A DNA stretch of 43,594 nt from Thermoplasmata archaeon. Lineage in GTDB: Archaea > Thermoplasmatota > Thermoplasmata > Sysuiplasmatales > Sysuiplasmataceae. Positions 25,739 through 33,988 of the stretch are shown here, one piece after another (the first letter of the stretch is position 1; each line of letters opens with the position of its first letter). The notes under the pieces are model-generated. The model did not search any database, was not told where the DNA came from, and was given only the letters and a program-made list of their open reading frames with translations. A program made the translations under genes and the position numbers. Location of the stretch: NCBI GenBank assembly GCA_021817225.1, contig JAKAVR010000012.1, forward strand, positions 1 through 43,594, written 5' to 3'.

Positions 25739-27478
25739 ATGGCGACTGAAGCCGAAAGACCTGATGGAACGGAGAAGACGAAAGAACGAAAAAAGAGGCT
25801 GAGCCTGAAATCGAAATACCTCCGGTTCATGAACTCGGTCGGAAGCAAGCCGTTCCGTGTCATGATCCCAGAGCAGGAGTTCAGGCTCGGATCAAGCGTG
25901 AAAGTCACTCCAATACCGCTCATAAACGAGAAAGGGCAGGAGGAGGTGGAGCTCACACCGCTCAATGAGCCGTACTCATATGCCAGGATAAAGTACGACA
26001 CGCTGCTGAACGAGTACCTCTACGAGCTCATCGAACCGCCGCTTTCAATGGACGAGCGGAATGTCCTGAGGACGCTCAAGGAGGCGCTGATAGCATCCCT
26101 CAACATGTCGGAGGACGAAGACAAGGAGGCGAAGGAGAAGAGCCTGAAGAAGGCCACAAGGGATGTCATGAACTCACTCGACGTATCGCTCAACCCGGTT
26201 TCAATGGAGAGGGTCTTCTACTACCTGAAAAGGGATCTTGTCGGCCTGGGCATAATCGAGGGCGTGATGCTTGACAGCAATGTCGAGGACGTATCCTGCG
26301 ACGGTGTCAACATACCCATTTTCATATTCCACAGGAAGTACGGCTCAATTCGCTCAAACCTCAAGTTCGAAAGGGAGGAGGAGCTGGACGCCTTCGTTGT
26401 ATGGCTTGCCCAGCGCTCCGGGAAACAGATTTCAGTCGCGAACCCGATGCTTGATGCCACTCTCCCCGGCGGCTCAAGGCTGAATGCAACGCTTGGGAAG
26501 CATGTCACAAAGAAGGGCTCGTCGTTCACAATCAGGCGGTTCAAGGACGATCCTTTCACGCCGATAGATCTCGTCCGCTTCAAGACAATGAGCGTCGACA
26601 TGATGGCCTACCTGTGGCTCTGCATCGAATACGGCAGTTCGATGATGGTGTGCGGCGGCACCGCAAGCGGAAAGACAACGACTCTGAACGCCGTGCTTCT
26701 TTTCATTCCTCCCCAGATGAAGATCATAAGCATCGAGGACACAAGGGAACTGAACCTTCCGCACGAAAACTGGATAGCATCTGTCACGCGCGAGGGGTTT
26801 GGAGGCAGGTCGGCAAACATGGCGGGCGCCGTGGACATGTTCGACCTGCTCACCGCTGCGATGAGGCAGAGGCCGCAGTACCTGATGGTCGGTGAAGTCA
26901 GGGGCAAGGAGGCTTATGTCGTCTTCCAGGCAATGGCCACGGGCACAATAGCCTACTCAACGTTCCATGCAGACGACCTTGGCGCAATGATACACAGGAT
27001 GGAAAGCGAGCCGATCAAGCTGCCCCGTTCGCTGATGACCGCATTGAACATAATGCTCCTGCAGGGACAGGTTAAGGTCGGAACAAAGATGACGAGGCGT
27101 GTCAAATCACTCACCGAGATAGTCGGCCTCGACCCGGAGACGAACGAAATCATATACAATTCAGTGTTTACATGGAACCCGGCAGACGACCGTTTCCACT
27201 ACTCCGGCCACAGCTACATTTTCGAAAAGATAAGGCTGAGCAAGGGATGGTCCCCCAGGGAGATGGAGGCTGAGATGAGACGCAGGGTCCTTCTGCTCGA
27301 ATACATGCGCAGGAAGAACGTAAACAACTACATGTCAGTGGCCGCACTCATCTCGGCCTACTACAGGGATGCCGAGAAGACTGTGGCGAAGGTGGAGAGG
27401 GAAATGAGCGACCTTGGCGCGTCTGCTCAGCAGAAAGACCAGCAGGCGGTTGCGCCGGCCGCTGGCGCGAGCCCGTGA
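25739..27478 (+). CDS. Type II/IV secretion ATPase 2 (ArlI/TadA-like)
   Basis: A 579-residue paralogue of the first ATPase, similar along its whole length. It has YYLKRDLVGLGIIEGVMLDSNVEDVSCDGV before the core. The core has Walker A VCGGTASGKTTT (about residues 304-315), the Asp box SIEDTRELNLPHENW and Walker B PQYLMVGEVRGKEA. The His-box segment reads MATGTIAYSTFHAD: the His of the usual TGH is Thr, while the later His is kept. The C-terminal tail is Ala/Gln-rich. It begins two bases after TadC-like 2 and is the last gene of the operon. Whether it powers assembly, disassembly or another substrate than ATPase 1 is not shown by sequence. Confidence 0.93.
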   Translation: MATEAERPDGTEKTKERKKRLSLKSKYLRFMNSVGSKPFRVMIPEQEFRLGSSVKVTPIPLINEKGQEEVELTPLNEPYSYARIKYDTLLNEYLYELIEPPLSMDERNVLRTLKEALIASLNMSEDEDKEAKEKSLKKATRDVMNSLDVSLNPVSMERVFYYLKRDLVGLGIIEGVMLDSNVEDVSCDGVNIPIFIFHRKYGSIRSNLKFEREEELDAFVVWLAQRSGKQISVANPMLDATLPGGSRLNATLGKHVTKKGSSFTIRRFKDDPFTPIDLVRFKTMSVDMMAYLWLCIEYGSSMMVCGGTASGKTTTLNAVLLFIPPQMKIISIEDTRELNLPHENWIASVTREGFGGRSANMAGAVDMFDLLTAAMRQRPQYLMVGEVRGKEAYVVFQAMATGTIAYSTFHADDLGAMIHRMESEPIKLPRSLMTALNIMLLQGQVKVGTKMTRRVKSLTEIVGLDPETNEIIYNSVFTWNPADDRFHYSGHSYIFEKIRLSKGWSPREMEAEMRRRVLLLEYMRRKNVNNYMSVAALISAYYRDAEKTVAKVEREMSDLGASAQQKDQQAVAPAAGASP

Positions 27479-27593
27479 ATCCGTAACTGCCCGTTGAGTC
27501 TTCGCATCATTTCCCGATTCCACCTCATTGCCGCCTTCGAAACTTGTACAATCATACTTAAAAGCGATTCACAGGGCTTTCCTCCTGATCAAA

Positions 27594-29804
27594 ATGATCA
27601 GGCAGTCCTCCCCGGCCAGAACAGTGCTCCTGGTATTGATGCTGATTGTTGCATCCTTTGTAGGCTTGCAGAGTGCGTTAACGGTTGTATCGGCTACCCC
27701 CTATAGCGGCAGTCCCCCGGGGCCGACAAACTTGACCGTGTATTACCACAACCTGACAACACCGGTCACAATTGGAGGGCAGTATCACCTGAAGATTGCA
27801 AACACATTGAATGATACAAATAAGGCTTACTCTGCAACGGGGGGCAACATATCTGCAGTTCACTATCTTACAGTGGAGTTTACAGTCTATCCCCAGCTCT
27901 CGGGTCCCCTTGTGCTTAACGGGACGATTTACAGCTGGATGTACTTCTCGCAGAGCGGTTCGGCTCCCACCTCCGGGCACATCACATTTGGTGTGTCCGA
28001 AGTCTCACCCGCCGGAACGCTGACATCGCTCGGAGCGGGTCCGGCAGTTACCACCAGCAGCACCGCACCAGGCTCTTCTGCAACATCCATAATGCTTACG
28101 GGCCCTACGCTGAACCAGGTGGTTCCGGCGAATGACAGCCTCATGTTCAATATATCTGTGAATGGGGGCACGAGCCAGGTGTATAACGCATACTGGGGCA
28201 ATGTCAACGGAACATATTTCTATTCCAGGGCATCGGTCTCAGCATCTTCGTACCTCGAAGTGAGCAACATGTCCGCGGTTGACAGCAAAGGGCAGCCGGC
28301 CTACTCGCTTTCCCAGTCTGCATCGGACAAGAACATAACTGTTTACGTCAACCTGACAGATCCTTTCGGGCAGTACGATTTTGCATCATGGCCCGTCGAC
28401 TATGCAATCCAGAACGCGACGGGGACCGTTATCGCGTCAGGTGTCATGACACCCGTTGGAGCATACAGTGCTTTTGCACTCATGCGCCAGTATGAATTCA
28501 ACTTCAATTACAGCACCTCTGCCTCTGGTTCCCTTACAGTAACTGCAAACGGCACCGACAACACAATGCACAACTACCTCACCTCAAACGGCGTGACCTA
28601 TGGCAGGAATGCCTACGGCACCCTGCAACTGTATGTCGGAACGCCGCCGATTTCGGTAAGCTTCACGGTAACGGACGCGGCCGGGAATGCCGTATCTGGT
28701 GCGCAGGTCAGGATCATGCAGCTTTCCTACTTTGTGGGCTACAACACAACCGGCGCCTCCGGTCTGGCCACGATGCTGCTTTCCCAGGGCAACTATTCAG
28801 CGGTTGTCTACTGGCAGTCAGTCAAAGTGGGTTCCTTCCCAGTTTCCGTCAACAGCACAAGCTCGCAGTTCACACTGAAGGCAGGCATCTATTCCACGCT
28901 CCTTGTCTTCGAGGATCAGTCCGGAACGGCACTCTCTTTTGCCCAGGTGCAGCTCGTATCTCCGGCCGGAATAGGCATCCCGCTGATGTCCAGCACTTCC
29001 AACGGTTCGATTTCGCTCAGCGAGGTGGCCAGCGGTGAATACACGGCAACAGTCTTCTGGCATGGCACCATGGTGTTCAACGGCACAATCCCGATAGATG
29101 CAAACGGTGTCCTCGCGGTCAACGTTGCCGCCTACAGGCAGACTTTCGAGGTCGTAACAGCAACCGGAAGCCCAGTGGCAACAGCCAATGTCGTGGTTGT
29201 CAACTCCACTACAGGCATTTACGCCGGCTTCAATACAACGAACGCAAGCGGACTGGCTGCGTCTGTCCTCCCCTACGGTGTTTACAACATACAGGTCTAC
29301 TGGAAAGGCATCATGGTCTACAATGCAGCAGCACAGCGGCTCGGCAACTCCGCTCCCGGAACTATGGTTCTCAAAGCTTCGATTTACGACGTCACTGTAA
29401 TCGCCGTGTCTTCAGGAGGTTCTCCGCTGGCAAATGTGGAGATAAGCCTTTACAGCAACGCAACAGGAACAGTGCTGTCAGGCGTTACCGGCAACAACGG
29501 GCAGGCAACCTTCACGGTCGCAACGGGCAACTATACACTCACATCATTCTTCTCCACGACCTATGATCTCACGCCTGTGGTGCAGAAAATCACCCAGACT
29601 CTCAGTGTCTCAAATTCCACCTCGCAGACCGTGAAGTTTACAAATGTATACCCGCCGCTCACATCCACCAACCTGTTCTACGTTGTCCTTGCTGTGGTTG
29701 TTGCGATCATCGCCGTGGCCGCAGGTGTTGCAATCTATGGATTGAGAAAGGCAGGGTCTTCCGCAAGACATGAAGAGGAGCAGAAGGGGAAGCAGGGGAA
29801 CTGA
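27594..29804 (+). CDS. Membrane-anchored surface protein with Cna-B / carboxypeptidase-regulatory-like repeats
   Basis: A 736-residue exported protein. Residues about 8-33 are a signal peptide (RTVLLVLMLIVASFVGL). The first ~330 residues are a beta-rich domain with many N-glycosylation sequons. From about residue 345 to 680 there are four repeats of the Cna-B/regulatory type, recognisable by VTDAAGNAVSGAQVRI, VFEDQSGTALSFAQVQL, VVTATGSPVATANVVVV and VSSGGSPLANVEISLY, each followed by a TTxxSGxAxxxLxxGxY-like turn. One C-terminal helix (FYVVLAVVVAIIAVAAGVAIYG) and a short charged tail anchor it with the bulk outside. The ATG at 27594 lies about 36 bases after a TTAAAA box; an in-frame TTG at 27528 is unlikely. 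It follows the secretion operon and may be a cargo or pilus-associated adhesin (inference). Confidence 0.8.
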   Translation: MIRQSSPARTVLLVLMLIVASFVGLQSALTVVSATPYSGSPPGPTNLTVYYHNLTTPVTIGGQYHLKIANTLNDTNKAYSATGGNISAVHYLTVEFTVYPQLSGPLVLNGTIYSWMYFSQSGSAPTSGHITFGVSEVSPAGTLTSLGAGPAVTTSSTAPGSSATSIMLTGPTLNQVVPANDSLMFNISVNGGTSQVYNAYWGNVNGTYFYSRASVSASSYLEVSNMSAVDSKGQPAYSLSQSASDKNITVYVNLTDPFGQYDFASWPVDYAIQNATGTVIASGVMTPVGAYSAFALMRQYEFNFNYSTSASGSLTVTANGTDNTMHNYLTSNGVTYGRNAYGTLQLYVGTPPISVSFTVTDAAGNAVSGAQVRIMQLSYFVGYNTTGASGLATMLLSQGNYSAVVYWQSVKVGSFPVSVNSTSSQFTLKAGIYSTLLVFEDQSGTALSFAQVQLVSPAGIGIPLMSSTSNGSISLSEVASGEYTATVFWHGTMVFNGTIPIDANGVLAVNVAAYRQTFEVVTATGSPVATANVVVVNSTTGIYAGFNTTNASGLAASVLPYGVYNIQVYWKGIMVYNAAAQRLGNSAPGTMVLKASIYDVTVIAVSSGGSPLANVEISLYSNATGTVLSGVTGNNGQATFTVATGNYTLTSFFSTTYDLTPVVQKITQTLSVSNSTSQTVKFTNVYPPLTSTNLFYVVLAVVVAIIAVAAGVAIYGLRKAGSSARHEEEQKGKQGN

Positions 29805-29869
29805 AAACCAGGCTCTCACAGCATACCGTGCATCCTTCGTACGAATGTCCCTGCATTCAGATATCTGAA

Positions 29870-31000
29870 TCATGAGCTGTGTGGGATGTAGGCGCAGCCC
29901 GGATCCTCCGCAAGGACATCGCCTGAATGTGAGAATGCACGGGAGCGGGAACCGCCGCACACATCCCTGTATTCACACACGCCGCACCTGCCTCTGAACT
30001 CGCCATTCCTTATGGAGATTAGAGTGCGGCTGTTCCTGTAAATATCCGTGATGCTCTTTGACCTCACGCTCCCTACCGAATAGGGAAGGAAGCCTGAAGG
30101 GTATACTTCCCCATTCTGTGAGACGAATATTATCCCCTTGCCGTCCCTTGTGGGCACATTGGATGATACCACATCCCTCTGAGGCAGCCCCAGAAGAAGC
30201 GATGCTCTTTCCATCAGCCTTCTGTACAGCTCACCATGCGCTTCGCCATCAGCCTCATGTGCCATTGGGGCACCCCTTGCCCGTTTTGCCAGGATTCGCC
30301 TGAAAAAGGGAGCCTCCACGGTCCTGACAGTAAAACCGTGGCGCGTCATTTCGGCAAGGAAATTGCAGACGTCCTCGTTCTGTTCAGGAGACAGTTCTTT
30401 GAGCTGCTCACCTCTGCCTACTGTCACCAGGAAGAAAACCTCCCAGATCTTGATGCCCAGCTGCCTGAGTATCAGCGCTATATCTGCCAGCTGTTCTACA
30501 TTATCAGGCATGACAGTGGTGTTTATCTGGACTGAGAATCCCATGGCCACGAGCCTGGATGCCGCCTTGAGCGTCTCCCCAAAGTGGCCCTCTATCCCTC
30601 TTATCCTGTCATGAGTCTCCGCCGTGGAACCGTCAAGGCTCAGTGAAAGGGACCGGATGCCCAGGGATCTGAGCTCCGCCAGTTTCCGTGTCTCAAGAAG
30701 GCTGCTTGCCGCGGGTGAGAGCGCAATGCTCAACTGCCTGTTTCTGCCTTCCCTGACAAGCTCAACAAGGTCGCTTCGCATCATGCAATCCCCTCCGGTC
30801 ATTATGACAACCGGCCTGGGCTGCCCAAATGCTGCTATTCCCTCCATCAGATCGATGCCTTCCTCGTGTGACAATTCATCCTCCAGAGGATGAGATATTG
30901 CGGAGGCCCTGCAGTGCCTGCAGGAAAGCGGGCAGGCCCTGGTGGTCTCCCAAAAGACGAGTAGCGGGTTTTTCGAAAAGTCAGACCCGTTGCCGATCAT
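29870..31000 (-). CDS. Radical SAM/SPASM protein, TIGR04053-like
   Basis: From the ATG at 31000 the protein has 376 residues. The radical SAM cluster motif is CPLSCRHC (CxxxCxxC) in NPLLVFWETTRACPLSCRHCRA, followed by VIMTGGDCMMR (the GGD/GGE-type SAM-contact motif) and LSLSLDGSTAETHDRIRG. A C-terminal SPASM-type region (CGVCEYRDVCGG plus the Cys of DPGCAYI) would bind one or more auxiliary 4Fe-4S clusters. The FWETTRAC opening is characteristic of the TIGR04053 family, whose reaction is not established; some relatives take part in haem or peptide modification. Frames remain open to 31210, with ATGs at 31090, 31045 and 31015; the shorter form fits family length best. Confidence 0.83.
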   Translation of the reverse strand: MIGNGSDFSKNPLLVFWETTRACPLSCRHCRASAISHPLEDELSHEEGIDLMEGIAAFGQPRPVVIMTGGDCMMRSDLVELVREGRNRQLSIALSPAASSLLETRKLAELRSLGIRSLSLSLDGSTAETHDRIRGIEGHFGETLKAASRLVAMGFSVQINTTVMPDNVEQLADIALILRQLGIKIWEVFFLVTVGRGEQLKELSPEQNEDVCNFLAEMTRHGFTVRTVEAPFFRRILAKRARGAPMAHEADGEAHGELYRRLMERASLLLGLPQRDVVSSNVPTRDGKGIIFVSQNGEVYPSGFLPYSVGSVRSKSITDIYRNSRTLISIRNGEFRGRCGVCEYRDVCGGSRSRAFSHSGDVLAEDPGCAYIPHSS

Positions 31001-31210
31001 GGCACAGCATTGCATCAACGCATTCAAGTAGTCTGCGCTTGACATGTGCGGCCGAACATGCGGGTGGCTGGATGCGCATTGAAAGTCCATCCAATGACGC
31101 TTCCATTGCCTGCATCTGCAGCTCTTGGTTATGATAGGAACAGCAATAACCGGCACTTTGGGCGCAGTAGCTGAAACTGTGGCTTCCGATGCAAAAGGAA
31201 TAGGTAACAT

Positions 31211-31411
31211 GATGTGCTACATCTGATAGGATCGGCCCTCATGCTCCGGGACGGTTCTTTGCTCTTTCGTTCGTTATCTGAATTTGTTGTGCCTGGCTCC
31301 GCTGGAGGTGCTAATGCGCTCCCTCTACATGGCAAGCCAGCCAAGCAGATCGATGCGCAATATTGTGGTCAAGTGGAATGTTGACAGGCTGAGACAGCTC
31401 GTTCGGCAGCT
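31211..31411. other. Intergenic region between radical SAM and large pilin genes
   Basis: Both flanking genes run on the minus strand, so this stretch should contain promoter sequence for the radical SAM gene; CTATCATAAC on the minus strand (31131-31140) inside the open frame is one candidate. A short plus-strand frame of 36 codons (31314-31424) exists, but I cannot support it as a gene. No RNA gene was recognised. Confidence 0.4.
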
Positions 31412-33118
31412 TCAGTACCAGTAAATGCCTGTGAATGGTATTGCCTGTCCATATTGTGAAATTAAAGCTCCCGTAGAGCTGTTGGTCAGGGTCCCGAAAA
31501 GCATAATCGAATTGAAGCTCAGTTCGCCAGATGCGGGGTAATCTGTGCCGCTGACTTTGATACTCATGAATGAGTTGGTTCCACTGTTGGTTAACGGTAT
31601 CCCGCCGTTTCCAGCGGTGCCGAACGTAACATTCACCGGCACATTGGCGGGCAGGCTTATGGTCGAGGTCCCAAGTACTCTGTATGTCGTGCTGTTAAGA
31701 ATGAATGCATCACTGAAAGCGAATTTGCCCGGATTCCCTGCCTGATTGAACAGGAAATAGATATCGGATATGTAATTTAAATTTATGGCTATGCTTGAGT
31801 TGTGGTTTTCAAGCACAATGTGGAAGTAAATACCTGGACCACCATCGACGTAACTCGCGGGAATTTCATACCCTGTGTGGTAAATGGAACTTCCCGACTC
31901 ATTCCATGAAAACTGAGAATAAGTCATGCTCGTCGGGCCAAGGTAGGTTGAAGGATAACTGGAATTCAGGTTCGGGTTCAGGGCGCTAATGACAACAATG
32001 GTAATATAGAAGCTAACTGAGTTTCCCTGTATATCGGTCGCATTGACAGCGAATGTCTCGAACCCGTAATTATTCGGATTGACGCGCCCGGGATATGTGA
32101 AAATGCCAGTGTAGGCGCTCGGAACCATGTGTACAGTGCTGCCCTTTGTTATGTTTGTGAGAATCGGTGTTCCGTAGGGTGCCACTGTCACGCTGCCGAA
32201 GCCCGATGCAGGATTGAACTGCGATATGTTGCTGTCAACGACATATGCTGTGATGTTGAAGTACGAATTCGGGGTGGAGGGATTGGGGTTGATGCTTGCT
32301 GTAATTATGTCTGGTCCATTGTTTGCCACGAGAGTCGAGAACGTGTAGTTCGTCTCTTGTCCGTTATGTGAGGTTGCGTTTATCTGTATGGGGTAGTATT
32401 GGCCGCTTACAAGTGTCTTCAAAGTGTAGAAGTAGCCTGTGTATATGCCTCCAGACAGACCAAGGGGGAGGTTTCCAACCGTGCTGTTGAGGTAATAGAC
32501 GGACGCGTTGACATATTTCACATTGCCAAGAACGACCGCTGTGACAGTGAGCTTCTTGCCTGGCGTGACGGGGCTGGGTGAAGCATAGGCTCTCTGTATT
32601 ACAACTGTTGCTATGTTCGACTTGCCCGTGAGAACAGCACTCCAGACAACATAGTTGGAAGCAGTGTTAATTATTGAAATGGCTACCACCGCACCACTCG
32701 TGATGTTAGTCTGGTTGACGCTCCAGACCTGGTTTGTTTCCCATTGCGACTGGGTCCACGGGCCAAGTATACCCGTTGTTCCCACTGAGTTGCCCTCTGG
32801 CAGCTGGTAAACAAAAGTTGTCTGGTTAATCTGGACCACAATCGAGGTTGTCCCGGAATTCAGATTCTGCCCTCCCAGGTGAGTTATGTTCAGAATCTCC
32901 TGGAAAGTCAATCCGTGTGCCACAGGCTGTGTGACGGTTGCCTGGAAATCCGCATATGTCTGTGCGGTGGGTGTCGGAATTGCATTTACGTAGAAGAATA
33001 TGCTCGTGAAGAGAACAACCGTAATGCCAAGTATCAGTATGTCCCCTATGATTTCGGATACACCAGAATCCTTCCTGCCGTGAGCAGTGCTATTTTTGCC
33101 TCTTTTATCATTGATCAT
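31412..33118 (-). CDS. Large pilin-like surface protein with Ig-like domains
   Basis: A 568-residue exported protein beginning with a basic leader and RKDSGVSEIIGDILILGITVV. This is the archaeal pilin N-terminal signature (G followed by VSxIIG), giving expected cleavage after the Gly and a single assembly helix (about residues 20-45). Most pilins are far shorter. Here the helix carries a long Ser/Thr/Asn/Tyr-rich ectodomain with beta-sandwich-like repeats, such as VIQRAYASPSPVTPGKKLTVTAVV and ITASINPNPSTPNSYFNITAYVV, and many sequons. The gene looks more AT-rich than its neighbours, with more ATT/TAT/AAT codons. It is not in an operon. It may be a minor or tip pilin for the secretion system upstream (inference). 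Confidence 0.78.
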   Translation of the reverse strand: MINDKRGKNSTAHGRKDSGVSEIIGDILILGITVVLFTSIFFYVNAIPTPTAQTYADFQATVTQPVAHGLTFQEILNITHLGGQNLNSGTTSIVVQINQTTFVYQLPEGNSVGTTGILGPWTQSQWETNQVWSVNQTNITSGAVVAISIINTASNYVVWSAVLTGKSNIATVVIQRAYASPSPVTPGKKLTVTAVVLGNVKYVNASVYYLNSTVGNLPLGLSGGIYTGYFYTLKTLVSGQYYPIQINATSHNGQETNYTFSTLVANNGPDIITASINPNPSTPNSYFNITAYVVDSNISQFNPASGFGSVTVAPYGTPILTNITKGSTVHMVPSAYTGIFTYPGRVNPNNYGFETFAVNATDIQGNSVSFYITIVVISALNPNLNSSYPSTYLGPTSMTYSQFSWNESGSSIYHTGYEIPASYVDGGPGIYFHIVLENHNSSIAINLNYISDIYFLFNQAGNPGKFAFSDAFILNSTTYRVLGTSTISLPANVPVNVTFGTAGNGGIPLTNSGTNSFMSIKVSGTDYPASGELSFNSIMLFGTLTNSSTGALISQYGQAIPFTGIYWY

Positions 33119-33257
33119 AATAGCGCCTGGCGCCTAGGTTACGGATGTAAGTCCTCCCGCATGGTACTAAAAGGTGATCTCCAGATTATCACTCTTTGAT
33201 AGTGTCCAACGAAGCATGTCCGGGCGTCCAGAACACTAACTTGATGGCCCAGCGAGG

Positions 33258-33267
33258 TTCTTAATAC
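33258..33267 (+). promoter_or_regulatory. TATA-like box of the DUF47-PiT operon
   Basis: TTCTTAATAC lies about 37 bases before the GTG at 33302, leaving a leader of roughly ten bases. Confidence 0.4.
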
Positions 33268-33301
33268 AGTTTCCATTCTACTCAGGCGGGACATAACCGG
33301 A

Positions 33302-33988
33302 GTGAGCTCATTGAACAGGAAGCGCTTCAGTGGAATGTTCATCATAGGCGAAAAGAGGATATTCCAGGGACTGGCGGAGATAATTCAGCTCGGGCTTGAC
33401 GCAAAAAAGATAATAAAGGAAATGCTGAACGCGGAAACTGTTTCTTCAGTCGGCAAGCTCAATGCCACCGTGATAGCGCTTGAAAAGGAATCTGACAAGG
33501 TGGCTTTCAGGATGTCAGGCGAAATAACAAACGGCGCGATCAGCTCGAACATACTGGACACTCTTCTGGAGTGCGTCGATATGGCGGACAACATACTGGA
33601 CAGTTTCCATTACATGGGGCGCGAGATCAAGCGAACAGGCAATCTTCGGTTCGAGGCAAAGGAACTTGGCAATTTGCTTGCCTTCCAGTCACAGCTGAAT
33701 GAGCTGCTTGATCTGTCGGAGGACGCAATGAAGGCACTGAAGAGACTTCTGTCAACAAGCAGCCTTGAAGATATGCAGTCGATACGCGTGGAGATAGAGG
33801 CGATTGAGGAAAAGGGGGACAATGTGAAGGATGCATCCTTTGACAAACTATACTTCATGGCGCCAGAGATGCACTACCTTCAGTTCATGCATATAACCGA
33901 GCTTGTGCACAAGCTGGATGACATACTTGACAGCTGCGAGGACATTTCCGATCTGATACTAGCCGTCTCAAACTCGATTTCAAAGTGA
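33302..33988 (+). CDS. DUF47 (PhoU-like) protein, putative phosphate-transport regulator
   Basis: A 228-residue all-helical cytosolic protein of the DUF47/PhoU-like family (TIGR00153). It has the N-terminal FSGMFIIGEKRIFQGLAEII, the repeated acidic metal-binding helices IALEKESDKVAFRM and VEIEAIEEKGDNVKDASF (the ExxxD patterns typical of PhoU-type proteins), and ELVHKLDDILDSCEDISDLI. Members are usually encoded directly before a PiT phosphate transporter and are thought to control it. That is exactly the arrangement here, with the stop codon overlapping the next start (TGATG). It starts at a GTG. It may also substitute for the PhoU that is missing from the pst operon 7 kb downstream (inference). 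Confidence 0.9.
   Translation: MSSLNRKRFSGMFIIGEKRIFQGLAEIIQLGLDAKKIIKEMLNAETVSSVGKLNATVIALEKESDKVAFRMSGEITNGAISSNILDTLLECVDMADNILDSFHYMGREIKRTGNLRFEAKELGNLLAFQSQLNELLDLSEDAMKALKRLLSTSSLEDMQSIRVEIEAIEEKGDNVKDASFDKLYFMAPEMHYLQFMHITELVHKLDDILDSCEDISDLILAVSNSISK

Noticed and set aside
31314-31424. A 36-codon plus-strand frame near the radical SAM gene, considered as a peptide precursor
   Set aside because: It has no convincing promoter or ribosome-binding site, overlaps the end of the large pilin gene, and has no leader/core pattern or Cys/Gly-rich core.
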